Part shown: in pieces, positions 17,215 to 26,798 of the stretch
Layout: every line of letters begins with the position of its first letter
Position numbering within the stretch: position 1 is the first letter of the stretch
From: Pelomonas cellulosilytica
Lineage (GTDB): Bacteria; Pseudomonadota; Gammaproteobacteria; Burkholderiales; Burkholderiaceae_C
Assembly (NCBI RefSeq): GCF_021353265.1
Contig: NZ_JAJTWU010000003.1
Span: forward strand, 558,001-622,000
DNA length: 64,000 bases
Direction of reading: 5' to 3'
Notes under the pieces: model-generated
Databases searched by the model: none
What the model saw: only the letters and a program-made list of their open reading frames with translations
Told to the model about the DNA's origin: nothing
Translations under genes and position numbers: made by a program

Positions 17215-17577
17215 ACCGCCGCGGCGCCGCCACCTGCAAAGCCAGCAGCGCGGCGCGCAGCGTCCACGGCGTACGCTAGGCCATCGCCGGTCCGCGGGCA
17301 GGTTGCCGCGCAGGAAGGCAAGGCGGATGACGCCGGCCTGGCCTTGGAAACCGTCTGACCCTTCCGGGACCACCATGCGCGCCCGCCGGGCGGGCGGCCT
17401 GAACCCATGGCCCTTGGGGCGGACATGCACGACGATCGTGCCGCCGCCCGCGTTTGGCCATGCCGGGGTCTCCTTCGCACCTGCGCACCGGGTTCGGTCG
17501 GCCTTCGGCCTGGCACAACCCTGGGGGGCGCAAGGCACGCTTGAGATCTGCCGAAATCTGGCCAAATGCGGGGCTGC
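17215..17577. other. Intergenic region with no recognised gene
   Basis: This 363-base stretch holds scattered open frames without coding character. The 20 bases at 17472-17491 match 11761-11780 at 19 positions in the same orientation. No terminator hairpin with a T-run and no RNA gene is visible. Confidence 0.4.
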
Positions 17578-20064
17578 ATGTCCACGCCCCATTACCGCTT
17601 CGGCGACTTCAAGCTGCTGCCCGCCGAGCGCCTGCTGTTCCGTCGCGGCAGCGAGGTCGCGCTGACGGCGCGCGCCTTCGAGCTGCTGGTCGCCTTCGTC
17701 GAGCGAGCAGGCCAGCTGCTCAGCAAGGACGAATTGATGCGCCGCGTCTGGGCCGGTATCGTCGTCGAAGAGAACAACCTTGCCGTGCAGGTGGGCGTGC
17801 TGCGCAAGCTGCTGGGGGCCGAGACGATCTCGACCATTGCCGGCTTCGGCTACCGCTTCGCGCTGCCGGTACTGGACGTCGCCGAGAAGCCAGCCGCCGC
17901 TCCCGTCCCCCGCGGCCGGCTGCCGCTGCGCCTGCCCGCGCTGTTCGGCCGCGCCGACGAATTGCAGGCGCTGCAGGCGCTGCTGCAGACCAACCCCGCC
18001 GTCACGTTGTGCGGCCCGCCCGGCGTCGGCAAGACGCGTCTGGCTCAGGAGTTGGCACTGCGGCAGCAGGACGTGCATGCCGACGGCATCTGGTGGGTGG
18101 ACCTGACACTGCTGCGTGACGACGAACCGGTCGCCGCCGCCGTAGCGCGCACGCTCGGCCTGCCGCCCGGGCCCGATCCGCTGGCGGACCTGACGGCCAA
18201 GCTGGCACCGCTGGCGCTGATGATCGTGCTGGACAACGCCGAACACCGCGTGCGGGACGTGGCCGAGACCGTGACCGCCCTGGCGCAGCACACCGAGCGC
18301 GTCAGCCTGCTCGTCACCAGCCAGTCGCCGCTGCAGGCGCCGGGCGAACGCGTCCACCGCCTGGCGCCGCTGCCGCTGCCCGATGCGGTGCGGCTGCTGT
18401 CTGAGCGCAGCGGCGAAGCCGATGGGGCCCGCGCCGAGCAAATCTGCGCGGCACTGGACTGCAACCCGCTGGCCATCGAGCTGGCCGCGTCGCGCGTGGA
18501 CGTGCTGGGGCTCGACGGCCTGGCCGCCAGGCTGCACGAGCGGCTGACGCTGCTGGTGCCGGCGTCTGCCCACCCGTCCCGGCGCAACGCGCTGGCCGAG
18601 GCACTGGGCTGGTCACACGACCTGCTGGCCGAGCGCGAGCGGCGCGTGCTGCGCCGGCTGGCCGTGTTCCCGGGTAGCTTCTCGCTGGAGGGGGCGGCGC
18701 TGGTGCTGTCGGACGACGAACTGCCCGCGGCGGCGGCCGTGGCCTCGGTGCTGGCACTGGTCGAGCGCTCGCTGGTCAGCGTCGATCGCAGCAGCACGCA
18801 GCGCCGCTACCGGCTGCTGGAGACGATGCGGCTGTTCGCGCTGGACAAGCTCGCTGCTGCCGGCGAGACGGCACTCGCACAGGCCCGCCACTGCGCCGGC
18901 CTGCTCTGGCTGTTCGAAGACGCGCACGAGGAGTCGTGGCGCGTGCCTTATGCCGCGTGGAAGTCCCGCTACGAGCCGGAACTGCCAGGTTTGTGGGCGG
19001 CGCTGGACTGGGCGCGCGACCACGACCTTGGCAGCGCGGCGTCGCTGTTCGGCGCCTCTGCGCCGCTTTGGGCCCCGCGCGCCGTCGACGCGCGGGCGCA
19101 TGCACTGAAGCTGGCCCAGCTCATTGGCGACGGTCCCGTCAGCATTCCGGCGCACGTGCTGGCGCGTTTTTGGTGGGCCTGCGCACGCTGCCACACCATC
19201 GTCCACCCCGGCCTGGCGCGTGACGCCTCGGAACGCGCCGCACGGCTGTACCGTGAGCTGGGAGACGAACGCGGCGAATACCTCGCCCTTGTGGAGCACG
19301 CATTGAACTGGCGGGTGGACGGCCCCGAGGTGCGCGCCGCGCTCGCCGCCGCCCACAGGCTGGAGAACCCCGCCTGGCCGGCGACCGTGCTGGAGCGCGG
19401 ACGGACAACGGAGGCGGTCGTGCACCTGACGGCCGGCCGGCACGACGATGTGCGGCGCTGCTACCTGGCGGCGCTGCAGATCTGCGAGCGCGACGGGTTC
19501 GAAGCGGGCGCCTGGCGCGCGCGCATGAACCTGGCCGACGTCGCGCGTGCCGCCGGCGACCTGCCACTGGCCGTGGACATGGGCGAGGCCTTGCTGGCCG
19601 ATGCCGACCGGATCGACGATCTCGTCGGACTGACGACGCTGTTGAGCAACCTGATCGGCGCGCTCATTGCGCAAGGCCGCTTCGAGCGTGCAAGGGAGGT
19701 CGCCCGGGACTGCCCGAGGCGCATCGGCCGACTCGGCCTGGACGACTTCTGGGTCGGGCTGGATGCGCTGGCGCTGCTGCAGCTGCACAGCGGCAACACG
19801 CCTCTGGCCGCCCGACTGGCCGGCGTCGCCGACCGCGAGTTCGAGGCGCACGGGCAGATGCAGCGTCAGCCGAACGAGGCGGAAGACCGCGCCATGCTCG
19901 AAGCCGGTCTGGCCGAGCGCCTACCGCCGCAGGACATCGAACGGCTGTCACGCGAGGGGCGCCGCATGAGCCTGAGCGACGCGATGTTCACTGCGTTCCG
20001 GTTCGACGGCGACGGCGCCGTGCCGACCGCCACGGCCGAGGCGCGGTTCACGACGCGGGGCTGA
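17578..20064 (+). CDS. Transcriptional regulator: OmpR-type winged helix fused to a STAND/AAA ATPase
   Basis: This 828-residue regulator begins with a Trans_reg_C winged helix (about 5-100; [32 protein letters not shown]). Then comes an NB-ARC-type ATPase with Walker A GPPGVGKT (146-153) and Walker [10 protein letters not shown] (about 217-225), and a long helical C-terminal half typical of repeat scaffolds that receive a signal. Such proteins work as ATP-driven switches that expose the DNA-binding domain on ligand binding. A start four codons upstream (17566) is equally open. Its 3' end overlaps dusC tail to tail by 17 bases. Targets are not evident. Confidence 0.85.
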   Translation: MSTPHYRFGDFKLLPAERLLFRRGSEVALTARAFELLVAFVERAGQLLSKDELMRRVWAGIVVEENNLAVQVGVLRKLLGAETISTIAGFGYRFALPVLDVAEKPAAAPVPRGRLPLRLPALFGRADELQALQALLQTNPAVTLCGPPGVGKTRLAQELALRQQDVHADGIWWVDLTLLRDDEPVAAAVARTLGLPPGPDPLADLTAKLAPLALMIVLDNAEHRVRDVAETVTALAQHTERVSLLVTSQSPLQAPGERVHRLAPLPLPDAVRLLSERSGEADGARAEQICAALDCNPLAIELAASRVDVLGLDGLAARLHERLTLLVPASAHPSRRNALAEALGWSHDLLAERERRVLRRLAVFPGSFSLEGAALVLSDDELPAAAAVASVLALVERSLVSVDRSSTQRRYRLLETMRLFALDKLAAAGETALAQARHCAGLLWLFEDAHEESWRVPYAAWKSRYEPELPGLWAALDWARDHDLGSAASLFGASAPLWAPRAVDARAHALKLAQLIGDGPVSIPAHVLARFWWACARCHTIVHPGLARDASERAARLYRELGDERGEYLALVEHALNWRVDGPEVRAALAAAHRLENPAWPATVLERGRTTEAVVHLTAGRHDDVRRCYLAALQICERDGFEAGAWRARMNLADVARAAGDLPLAVDMGEALLADADRIDDLVGLTTLLSNLIGALIAQGRFERAREVARDCPRRIGRLGLDDFWVGLDALALLQLHSGNTPLAARLAGVADREFEAHGQMQRQPNEAEDRAMLEAGLAERLPPQDIERLSREGRRMSLSDAMFTAFRFDGDGAVPTATAEARFTTRG

Positions 20065-21001
20065 CCGGCCGCTCGATGCCGAACAGGCGCCGGGCAAGCT
20101 CGCCGGCATCGTTGACGGTGCGCAGTTCGGCATACGCCGCCTCGGCCTCGGGATAGGCCCGCCTGAGGTAATGCAGCCACTGCTTGAGCCGCCCGCCCTG
20201 GTGGCGCGGCGCAACGGTGGCCCGCACCTGCGCGAAGAACACCTGCATCAGCGGCAGCAGCTCCACCCACGGCAGCGGTGTCGGGCGCAGGCCTGCCACG
20301 CGCAGCGCCAGGCCCGGGTCGGCCACCATGCCACGGCCCAGCATCAGGTGTTCGCAACCGCTACGCTCGCGGGCCAGCCCGGCGTGCTCGACAGTCCAGA
20401 TCTCGCCATTGGCGATGACGGTGACCGGCACCGCCTCGCGCACGGCGGCGATGCGCTCCCAATAGGCCGGCGGCTTGTAGCCATCAGCCTTGGTACGGGC
20501 GTGCACGACGATCTCGCTGCCCCCCGCGTCGGCGATGGCCCTGGCCACGTCCAGCGTGCGGCTCGTGTCCATGTAGCCCAGCCGCATCTTGGCCGAAACC
20601 GTCACCGAAACCGGCACCGCGCGGCGCACGGCGGCCACGATGGCGTGGATCAGCTCCGGCTCGTCCAGCAGTACGGCGCCTCCGCGGTGGCGGTTGACGC
20701 ACTTGGCCGGGCAGCCGAAGTTCAGGTCGATGCCCTCCGGCTTCAGCTCGGCGAGCCGCGCGGCGTTGTCGGCCAGGCAGGCCACATCGGAGCCCAGCAG
20801 CTGCGGGTGCACCGGCACGCCGGCGGCCGTTCGGCCGCCGGTCTTCAGCTCCGGCACGATTCGCGTGAAGACGCGGGCAGGCAGCAGCTGGTCGGTCACG
20901 CGGATAAACTCGCTGACGCAGCGGTCCACGCCGCCCACGCGGGTCAGCACATCGCGAAGGATGTGGTCCAGCAGGCCTTCCATCGGTGCGAGCAGGATCA
21001 T
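20048..21001 (-). CDS. dusC: tRNA-dihydrouridine(16) synthase DusC
   Basis: This 317-residue flavoenzyme reduces U16 in the tRNA D-loop. It opens with [18 protein letters not shown], and the active-site cysteine is Cys97 in [30 protein letters not shown] (about 31-45) is characteristic of DusC rather than DusA or DusB. FMN-binding segments [10 protein letters not shown] and [11 protein letters not shown] follow. The gene starts four bases inside the upstream YgjP-like gene (ATGA), so the two are co-translated. Its end overlaps the neighbouring regulator gene. Confidence 0.92.
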   Translation of the reverse strand: MILLAPMEGLLDHILRDVLTRVGGVDRCVSEFIRVTDQLLPARVFTRIVPELKTGGRTAAGVPVHPQLLGSDVACLADNAARLAELKPEGIDLNFGCPAKCVNRHRGGAVLLDEPELIHAIVAAVRRAVPVSVTVSAKMRLGYMDTSRTLDVARAIADAGGSEIVVHARTKADGYKPPAYWERIAAVREAVPVTVIANGEIWTVEHAGLARERSGCEHLMLGRGMVADPGLALRVAGLRPTPLPWVELLPLMQVFFAQVRATVAPRHQGGRLKQWLHYLRRAYPEAEAAYAELRTVNDAGELARRLFGIERPVSPAS

Positions 21002-21570
21002 GGGGCCTCCGGCCCGCTGGAGTCAGCGGTCGGCTGCGCAACCGGCTCGGCCGCGGCGGCTTCCAGTTGCATCAGGTACAGCCGCAGGTCGAACTCCAGC
21101 TGAAAGTAGTCCGGCTCCATGTGCTGGCACAACTGATAGAAGGCCTTGTTGTGCTCCAGCTCGCGCAGGTGGGCCAACTCGTGCACGACGATCATCCGCA
21201 GCAGCGCGGCCGGCGCCGTCTTGAACAGCGTCGCAATTCGGATCTCGCGCCGCATCTTCAGCTTCGCGCCCTGCACCTGCGTGCGGCGCGTGTGCGTGCC
21301 CAGCGCCTGCTGCAGCACGCGCAGCTTGGCATCGAAGCCGACGAAATTCAGCGGCCCCGCATTGCGCAGGTAGCGCGTCTTCAGCGCCTGCACGTAGTCG
21401 AACAGCGCGGCATCGCTGCGCACCTCGTGGCGCTCGGGGAAGCGGCGCGCCAGGTAGTCGGCCAGACGCCCCTGCGCATGCAGGCCGTCGGCCTGCGCAA
21501 TGAGCTCTGGCGGATAGCCGGCCAGGTAACGGGCGGCCAGCCCGTCGCTGGCAAGATGGGGCGATGTCAT
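20998..21570 (-). CDS. YgjP-like (DUF45) metal-dependent hydrolase
   Basis: This 190-residue protein has the DUF45/WLM-type zinc motif [11 protein letters not shown], with His130, Glu131, His134 and His140, followed by NKAFYQLC. The family is predicted to be a metalloprotease or hydrolase related to SprT and Wss1, but its physiological substrate is unknown. It is followed by dusC with a four-base overlap. Its start codon overlaps the start codon of the divergent ferredoxin gene; no other ATG lies upstream in frame near the domain. Confidence 0.85.
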   Translation of the reverse strand: MTSPHLASDGLAARYLAGYPPELIAQADGLHAQGRLADYLARRFPERHEVRSDAALFDYVQALKTRYLRNAGPLNFVGFDAKLRVLQQALGTHTRRTQVQGAKLKMRREIRIATLFKTAPAALLRMIVVHELAHLRELEHNKAFYQLCQHMEPDYFQLEFDLRLYLMQLEAAAAEPVAQPTADSSGPEAP

Positions 21571-21866
21571 CGGAAACGTTCAAGGTGAGGCTGCTGCCGC
21601 AAGGCGCGATTTTCGACTGCGCGGCGGACCAGACGCTGCTGCTGGCCGGGCTGGCCGCGGGCGTCGCCATGCCCTGGTCGTGCCGCAACGGTACCTGCCG
21701 GACCTGCATCACGCGGCTGGTCGACGGCCGCATCGAGCATCGCATCCCCTGGCCGGGACTCAGCATCGAGGAAAAGGCCGACAGGCTGATCCTGCCGTGC
21801 GTCGCCGAGCCTCGCAGCTCGCTGACGCTCGCTCCCGCCGACGATGCAGCCGAGCCACAGCGCTGA
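21564..21866 (+). CDS. [2Fe-2S] plant-type ferredoxin
   Basis: This 100-residue electron carrier has the plant-type cluster ligands Cys40, Cys45, Cys48 (CRNGTCRTC) and Cys79. It stands alone with no reductase domain, and no oxygenase gene is next to it, so its redox partner is not evident. The ATG at 21564 and the opposite-strand ATG at 21570 share the heptamer ATGTCAT, so the two divergent genes overlap by seven bases and have no intergenic promoter between them. Confidence 0.88.
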   Translation: MSSETFKVRLLPQGAIFDCAADQTLLLAGLAAGVAMPWSCRNGTCRTCITRLVDGRIEHRIPWPGLSIEEKADRLILPCVAEPRSSLTLAPADDAAEPQR

Positions 21867-21984
21867 CGGCCGCGAGCCGGCTTCAGCAAAGCATTTCACG
21901 TCCCGCACACGCGGCATCGACACCGAGCGTCGGATTGAGGTGAGGATCAGCGGATCAAACAGGCCCAAGGCCTCGGGGATCGCC

Positions 21985-23526
21985 ATGTTCAAACTGAATC
22001 AATGGAAACTCCGCGCTCGCGTGCTGGCCGGCTTCGCGCTGGTGATGGTGTTGCTGACGGTGGCCTCCATCGTCGGCATGCTGCGCGTCTCGGCACTCAG
22101 CCAGCGCATCGACCATCTGGTGGAGGCGGACATGCGCACGCTGGAGCTCGCTCGCCAGTGGGCCGGCCTGACGGAAGGCAACATCCTGCGCCGGATCGTC
22201 GCGATGGTCGTGGACGACGAGGGCTTCGTGAAGGGCTTCACGGCCCGTTCCAAGGAGATCTCGGAGCGCATCGACAAGATTCAGAAGGAGCTGGACGGGC
22301 TGCAGCAGGACGCCGAATCCGAACGTCTGTTGAAGGCGGTGTCCGATGGCCGCAAGCAATACCAGGTGGCGCGCGAGGCGGTCGCGAAGGCCAAGGCCGC
22401 CGGCGAGAACGTCCACCAACGTGCCGTCACCGAAATGCTGCCGGCGATGGACGCCTACCTGGCCGCCATCGACGCCTATGCCGAGCACACGCGCAAGCTG
22501 CTGCAGTTGGCCCGCGACGACGCGCAGGCGCAGGTGACACGGGCCCGCGAAGTGGTGCTGGTGCTGATGCTGATCGCACTCGCGCTGGGCATCGTCATCG
22601 CCAACATCATCACGCGCTCGGTCACGGGGCCGCTGAGCCAGGCGCAGGCACTGAGCCGCACGATCGCCGACGGCGACCTGCGCCAGACCGTCAGCGTCGA
22701 CGGCACGGACGAACTGGCCACGTTGAACCGCGCGCTGCATGACATGCAGCAGCGCCTGGCCGAGACCATCACCGGCGTGCGCGGCGCGGCCGAGCAGGTG
22801 CAGGTGGCATCCGCTGAAATCGCCACCGGCAACTCGGACCTCTCGCAACGCACCGAGAACGCCGCCGCCAGCCTGGAAGAGACCGGCGCCGCGATGGCCC
22901 AGCTCAGCGAGAGCGTGCGGCTGAACGCCGACTCCGCCCGCGAAGCCAACACGCTGGCGCAGGCCGCCTCGCAGGTGGCCGACCGCGGCGGAGAGATGGT
23001 GGAGCAGGTCATCACGACGATGAACGACATCCAGCAGTCGTCCGGCAAGATCGCCGACATCATCGGCGTCATCGATAGCATTGCTTTCCAGACCAACATC
23101 CTGGCGCTGAATGCAGCCGTCGAGGCCGCCCGTGCGGGCGAACAGGGCCGCGGCTTCGCAGTCGTCGCCAGCGAGGTGCGGGCGCTGGCCCAGCGCTCGG
23201 CGGAAGCGGCACGCGAGATCAAGACGCTGATCTCGGCGTCGGTGGAGCGCGTGGACGGCGGCAGCCGGCTCGTCACCGACACGGGCGCCACGATGCGCGA
23301 AGTGGTGGCCAGCGTGCAGCGGGTTACGCGCATCATCAGCGAGATCTCGTCGGCCAGCGCCAACCAGGCGACCACGCTCGGCGAAATCGGCCAGGCAGTG
23401 CAGCAGCTGGACCAGATGACGCAGCAGAACGCCGCGCTGGTGGAGGAATCGGCCGCAGCCGCCGAGAGCCTGCGCGAGCAGTCCTCCGAGCTCGTGCGGT
23501 CGGTCTCCGGTTTCCGGCTCCCCTGA
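21985..23526 (+). CDS. Methyl-accepting chemotaxis protein
   Basis: This 513-residue receptor has membrane segments at about 11-31 and 188-210, a helical periplasmic domain between them, a HAMP domain (about 211-263) and a signalling hairpin tip reading [17 protein letters not shown]. It ends with VSGFRLP, shortly after the methylation helices, without a CheR-tethering pentapeptide. The start is taken at the ATG before FKLNQWKLRARV, which gives a normal basic N-terminus; the open frame extends 47 codons further up but without coding character. It is similar in design to the receptor at 15628 and probably an old duplicate of that type. Confidence 0.9.
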   Translation: MFKLNQWKLRARVLAGFALVMVLLTVASIVGMLRVSALSQRIDHLVEADMRTLELARQWAGLTEGNILRRIVAMVVDDEGFVKGFTARSKEISERIDKIQKELDGLQQDAESERLLKAVSDGRKQYQVAREAVAKAKAAGENVHQRAVTEMLPAMDAYLAAIDAYAEHTRKLLQLARDDAQAQVTRAREVVLVLMLIALALGIVIANIITRSVTGPLSQAQALSRTIADGDLRQTVSVDGTDELATLNRALHDMQQRLAETITGVRGAAEQVQVASAEIATGNSDLSQRTENAAASLEETGAAMAQLSESVRLNADSAREANTLAQAASQVADRGGEMVEQVITTMNDIQQSSGKIADIIGVIDSIAFQTNILALNAAVEAARAGEQGRGFAVVASEVRALAQRSAEAAREIKTLISASVERVDGGSRLVTDTGATMREVVASVQRVTRIISEISSASANQATTLGEIGQAVQQLDQMTQQNAALVEESAAAAESLREQSSELVRSVSGFRLP

Positions 23527-23531
23527 AGCGC

Positions 23532-23554
23532 GCGGCCCCAACGCCGGGGGCCGC
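23532..23554. terminator. GC-rich hairpin after the chemoreceptor gene
   Basis: GCGGCCCC (23532-23539) pairs with GGGGCCGC (23547-23554) across a seven-base loop, six bases after the stop. No T-run follows, so it may be a stability hairpin or a Rho-assisted end rather than an intrinsic terminator. Confidence 0.35.
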
Positions 23555-23556
23555 CA

Positions 23557-23573
23557 TCCACAGCGCCTGTGGA
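23557..23573. repeat. Inverted repeat TCCACAG-N3-CTGTGGA
   Basis: Perfect seven-base arms surround a CGC centre. It sits directly after the preceding GC hairpin, in the gap between the chemoreceptor and the acyltransferase. It could be an operator; no regulator is suggested by position. Confidence 0.4.
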
Positions 23574-23637
23574 CAAACGCGTGCACAGCCTGCGGGCGAA
23601 TTGCGCAAGTGGTTGGCAAATCAGGGGTTTTCTTGCG

Positions 23638-23656
23638 CTGCCTCAGTTTGAGGCAG
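23638..23656. promoter_or_regulatory. Inverted repeat before the acyltransferase gene
   Basis: CTGCCTCA (23638-23645) and TGAGGCAG (23649-23656) are perfect eight-base arms around GTT, ending 25 bases before the ATG at 23682. It lies where an operator or 5' leader hairpin would sit. The only T-rich stretch, GGTTTTCTTG, is upstream of it, so a terminator for plus-strand transcription is unlikely. Confidence 0.45.
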
Positions 23657-23681
23657 GCCGCGGCGTCGGGACAATTCCGGC

Positions 23682-24272
23682 ATGCACCGCACCATCTTCA
23701 CGACGCCCGGCGTCAGCCTGCTGCTGCGCGGCTTCTCGCTCGCGTGGCTGAAGCTCGCCGGCTGGACCGTGTCGGGCGAATTGCCGCCCGAGGCCCGCAA
23801 AAGTGTCTTCATCGCCGCCCCGCACACGAGCAACTGGGACCTGCCCTACACCCTGTTCGCCGCCTTCGCGCTCAGGCTCACGCCGTACTGGATGGGGAAG
23901 GCGTCCATCTTCCGCTGGCCCTTTGGCGGCCTGATGCGCTTCCTCGGCGGCATCCCGGTGGACCGCAGCAAGAGCAACAACCTCGTGGCTGCGTCTGCGA
24001 CGGCGCTGCAGGCCGCCGACGGGCCGGTGCAGCTCATCGTGCCGCCCGAAGGGACACGCAGCAAGACGGTGTACTGGAAGACGGGCTTCTACTGGATCGC
24101 CGTGACGGCGCAGCTGCCCATCGTCATGGCCTACATGGACTATCCGCGCAAGCTCGCGGGCCTGGGGCCGCTATTCACGCCGACCGGCGACGTCGACACC
24201 GACATGGCCGAGATCAAGCGCTTCTATGCGCAGTTCAAGGGCAAGAACTCCGCCCAATTCACGCACGAATGA
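23682..24272 (+). CDS. PlsC-type 1-acylglycerol-3-phosphate acyltransferase family protein
   Basis: This 196-residue membrane-associated acyltransferase has the catalytic HX4D block HTSNWD (48-53) and the phosphate-binding PPEGTRS (121-127). It is shorter than housekeeping PlsC (about 245 residues) and lacks a strong N-terminal membrane anchor, as in the small PlsC-like branch often found beside lipid or stress genes. The likely reaction is acyl transfer to a lysophospholipid or a related acceptor. Its stop overlaps the start of the next small gene (ATGA). Confidence 0.85.
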   Translation: MHRTIFTTPGVSLLLRGFSLAWLKLAGWTVSGELPPEARKSVFIAAPHTSNWDLPYTLFAAFALRLTPYWMGKASIFRWPFGGLMRFLGGIPVDRSKSNNLVAASATALQAADGPVQLIVPPEGTRSKTVYWKTGFYWIAVTAQLPIVMAYMDYPRKLAGLGPLFTPTGDVDTDMAEIKRFYAQFKGKNSAQFTHE

Positions 24273-24514
24273 CCCACCTCTCCAAGGACCCGCTGCACGG
24301 CCTTACGCTCGAAGCCATCGTGACCGCATTAGTCGATCACTTCGGCTGGACCGAGCTCGGCCGACACATCGACATCAAGTGCTTTCGCATCGACCCCAGC
24401 GTGTCGTCGAGCCTGAAGTTCCTGCGCAAGACGCCGTGGGCTCGCGCCAAGGTCGAGAGCCTGTACCTGTTCATGCGGCGCGAGCAGGCGCGCAGCGCGA
24501 AGTCCGCAACCTAG
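24269..24514 (+). CDS. VF530-like (DUF2132) small DNA-binding protein
   Basis: This 81-residue protein matches the VF530 family: DPLHGLTLEAIVTALVDHFG, then HIDIKCFRIDPSV, LKFLRKTPWARAKVE and LYLFMR. The family has a small helical fold proposed to bind DNA; its cellular role is not established. It is translationally coupled to the acyltransferase gene by a four-base overlap. The start is fixed by that overlap and by family length. Confidence 0.85.
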   Translation: MTHLSKDPLHGLTLEAIVTALVDHFGWTELGRHIDIKCFRIDPSVSSSLKFLRKTPWARAKVESLYLFMRREQARSAKSAT

Positions 24515-24589
24515 CGGCTCGCCTTTGGAGCCGAGAGCCGGGGGGCCGCCCGTATCGCCGCGTTCAGCGCCCGAGACCGGGCGACGAGC

Positions 24590-24847
24590 TTATTTGCCTT
24601 CCGGCAGCTCGATCTTCACTTCGAGCACTTCCAGGTCTCCCTGGCGCTCCATGTGCACCTTGATGTCGTCTGGGTTGATCGACACGTACTTGCTGATGAC
24701 GGCCACCAGCTCGCGCTGCAGCTGCGGCAGGTAGTCGGGGCTGCTGCTGCGTCCGTTGCGCTCGTGGGCGAGGATAAGCTGCAGCCGCTCCTTGGCGACG
24801 CTGGCCGAGCTCTTCTTCTCGCCGAGGAAAAAGTTCAGGAATCCCAT
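24590..24847 (-). CDS. minE: Cell-division topological specificity factor MinE
   Basis: This 85-residue protein drives MinCD oscillation and limits inhibition to the cell poles. The membrane-targeting, MinD-binding start [20 protein letters not shown] and the stretch [10 protein letters not shown] are typical, followed by the beta-rich dimer domain. It is the last gene of the minCDE operon, 13 bases after minD. Confidence 0.95.
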   Translation of the reverse strand: MGFLNFFLGEKKSSASVAKERLQLILAHERNGRSSSPDYLPQLQRELVAVISKYVSINPDDIKVHMERQGDLEVLEVKIELPEGK

Positions 24848-24860
24848 GGTGCGGTCTCCT

Positions 24861-25676
24861 TCACTTGGCCCCGAAGACGCGCTTGAACCAGCTCTGCTTC
24901 ACGGCCTCGGTGAAGCGCATCGGCTTGTCTTCGCCGAGGAAGCGGGCGACGACGTCCTTGTAGGCTTCGGACACATCCGTGCCGTCCAGGTGGATGGCCG
25001 GCGTGCCCTGGTTGGACGCCTGAAGCACGCTCTCGCTCTCGGGGATGACGCCGATCAGCGGCGTGCGCAGGATCTCGTGGATGTCGTCCAGACTGAGCAT
25101 CTGACCACCCTCGACGCGATTGGGGTTGTAGCGCGTGATGAGCAGGTGCTCCTTCACGGGCTCGCCACCGTCGATGGCGCGCTTGGTCTTGCTGGACAAC
25201 ATGCCCAGGATGCGGTCGCTGTCGCGCACCGAGGAGACCTCGGGGTTGGTCACGACCAGCGCCTCGTCGGCATAGTGCATGGCCATCAGCGCGCCGGTCT
25301 CGATGCCGGCCGGCGAGTCGCAGACGATGTAGTCGAACTCCATGTCCTTGAGTTCGCCCAGCACGCGCTCGACGCCTTCCTGCTTCAGCGCGTCCTTGTC
25401 GCGCGTCTGCGAGGCGGCCAGGATGTAGAGCTTGTCGAGCTGCTTGTCCTTGATGAGGGCCTGCGTCAGCTTGATCTCGTCGTTGATGACGTTGATCAGG
25501 TCGTACACGACGCGGCGCTCGACACCCATGATGAGGTCGAGGTTGCGCAGGCCCACGTCGAAGTCGATGACGCAGGTCTTGAAGCCACGCATCGCGAGGC
25601 CGGTGGCGAAGCTCGCGCTGGTAGTGGTCTTGCCGACCCCGCCCTTGCCGGAGGTGACGACGACGATCTTGGTCAT
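24861..25676 (-). CDS. minD: Septum-site determining ATPase MinD
   Basis: This 271-residue ParA-type ATPase recruits MinC to the membrane and is released by MinE. It has the deviant Walker A KGGVGKTT (11-18), the switch regions FDVGLRNLD and [11 protein letters not shown], and a C-terminal amphipathic membrane-targeting helix ending WFKRVFGAK. The second gene of minCDE, it lies 29 bases after minC. Confidence 0.96.
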   Translation of the reverse strand: MTKIVVVTSGKGGVGKTTTSASFATGLAMRGFKTCVIDFDVGLRNLDLIMGVERRVVYDLINVINDEIKLTQALIKDKQLDKLYILAASQTRDKDALKQEGVERVLGELKDMEFDYIVCDSPAGIETGALMAMHYADEALVVTNPEVSSVRDSDRILGMLSSKTKRAIDGGEPVKEHLLITRYNPNRVEGGQMLSLDDIHEILRTPLIGVIPESESVLQASNQGTPAIHLDGTDVSEAYKDVVARFLGEDKPMRFTEAVKQSWFKRVFGAK

Positions 25677-25705
25677 CTGGATGTTTCCTTGCGTTGAATC
25701 TGGGG

Positions 25706-26533
25706 TCAGGCAGGCAGCGGCTGCAGCAGCAGCTTCTCACCTTCCAGGTAGACCTGGGCCGGCTTGCCCGCCACGTCGGCCGGCAGCGGGTTCTCGGCCG
25801 TGCGGTAGATGCCCGCGATGGCCAGCAGCTCGGGCTCCAGGCTGCGCGTGTAGATGCGGGCCGACGTGTCGCCGCGCGCGCCAGCAATCGCCTTGCCGCG
25901 CAGGGGAGCGTAGATGTGGATGCTGCCGTCGGCAATGACCTCTGCTCCATGGCTGACGACCGCCAGCACGACGAGGTCGCCGCCCTTCGCATAGACCTGC
26001 TGGCCGGAGCGCAGCGGCTTGTCGATGACGAGCGTCGGTGCCGGTGCGCCGGGCTTCTCGACGACTTTTTCGATGATCTTCTCGACGACGATCTCGCGGA
26101 CGACTTCCCGCACCTCCGCGGCAGCAGCGGCCACAGGCTCGCTGGCAGCATCGGCCAGGCCCAGCTCGTGCGCTAGGGCCAGTTCCTCGGCCGAGGCCCC
26201 GGCGACGGCGACCGGTTGCAACTGGCTGGCGCGCAGCAGCTCGACGATGGCGCGCAGGTCGACCGGCGCGGGGCCGTCCAGCGCCAAGGGCGCCTGCCCA
26301 TCCAGGGGCGGTGTGACCGACGCGCGCTGCACGCTGCTCAGGTCGATGACGACAGGCTCATGCTCGAAGCCACCCTGGCCGGCGCGGGCAGACCAATCCG
26401 CCGCGAGCTCGGCCATGTCCGCGCTGTGCAGCAGGAAGCCCAGCAGGTTGAAGCGGCGCGATTTCAGCTCGAATGCGCCGGCGCGCGAGGCACCCTTGTT
26501 GCGCCCGCCGCTCTCCCTCGTCGTGTCCACCAT
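25706..26533 (-). CDS. minC: Septum-site determining protein MinC
   Basis: This 275-residue FtsZ-assembly inhibitor has an N-terminal MinC_N domain (about 20-110, [19 protein letters not shown]) and a C-terminal beta-helix (about 172-275; [35 protein letters not shown]). Between them is a linker of about 60 residues that includes a run of alternating Val, Ile, Glu and Lys (about 143-162), longer than in E. coli MinC (231 residues). It is the first gene of minCDE, and the region upstream has a sequence shared with the metG upstream region. Confidence 0.95.
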   Translation of the reverse strand: MVDTTRESGGRNKGASRAGAFELKSRRFNLLGFLLHSADMAELAADWSARAGQGGFEHEPVVIDLSSVQRASVTPPLDGQAPLALDGPAPVDLRAIVELLRASQLQPVAVAGASAEELALAHELGLADAASEPVAAAAAEVREVVREIVVEKIIEKVVEKPGAPAPTLVIDKPLRSGQQVYAKGGDLVVLAVVSHGAEVIADGSIHIYAPLRGKAIAGARGDTSARIYTRSLEPELLAIAGIYRTAENPLPADVAGKPAQVYLEGEKLLLQPLPA

Positions 26534-26663
26534 CTGCGCCGCTGCCGCCGTTCAAAAGGCCGAGAGTTTAGCCGCCGGCATCTCCCAGGCCCTTGGGGAC
26601 TGCCCCCAGGGACGCCGGCGCCGACCGCCTCAAAAACAGGCACGGCAGCCCGGACCACGGCCG

Positions 26664-26714
26664 ATCAAGCACTTAGCGACGCTGTCGTCAGCCCGCCCAC
26701 AGACTTGTCCACAG
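26664..26714. promoter_or_regulatory. Upstream element of minCDE shared with the metG region
   Basis: On the minus strand, CGCTAAGTGCTTGAT (26678-26664) is identical to 31217-31231 before metG. A TTGTCCACAG word (26705-26714), one base from a DnaA-box pattern, lies nearby; the metG region has the like TTTTCCACAG (31330-31339). The AGTGCTTGAT part could be a -35 region in both. Function is inferred from position only. Confidence 0.4.
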
Positions 26715-26798
26715 TTCGCGGGGACAACCGTCACGCGATCGTCATGTTGCGATCCGCCATAGCCACGACGGCGGATGCCGCCATCCGGTGAAGTGCCG

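Noticed and set aside
17031-17585. A minus-strand frame in the gap after the first chemoreceptor
   Set aside because: It extends antisense into the chemoreceptor end and shows no family features.
15529-18573. A 1014-codon open frame on the minus strand
   Set aside because: It runs antisense across a clear chemoreceptor and a clear STAND regulator, has the His/Gln/Arg-rich composition of a shadow frame and no recognisable domain.
26580-26640. A hairpin before minC as a terminator or riboswitch
   Set aside because: One mismatch in a short stem and no T-run on either strand; nothing else supports it.
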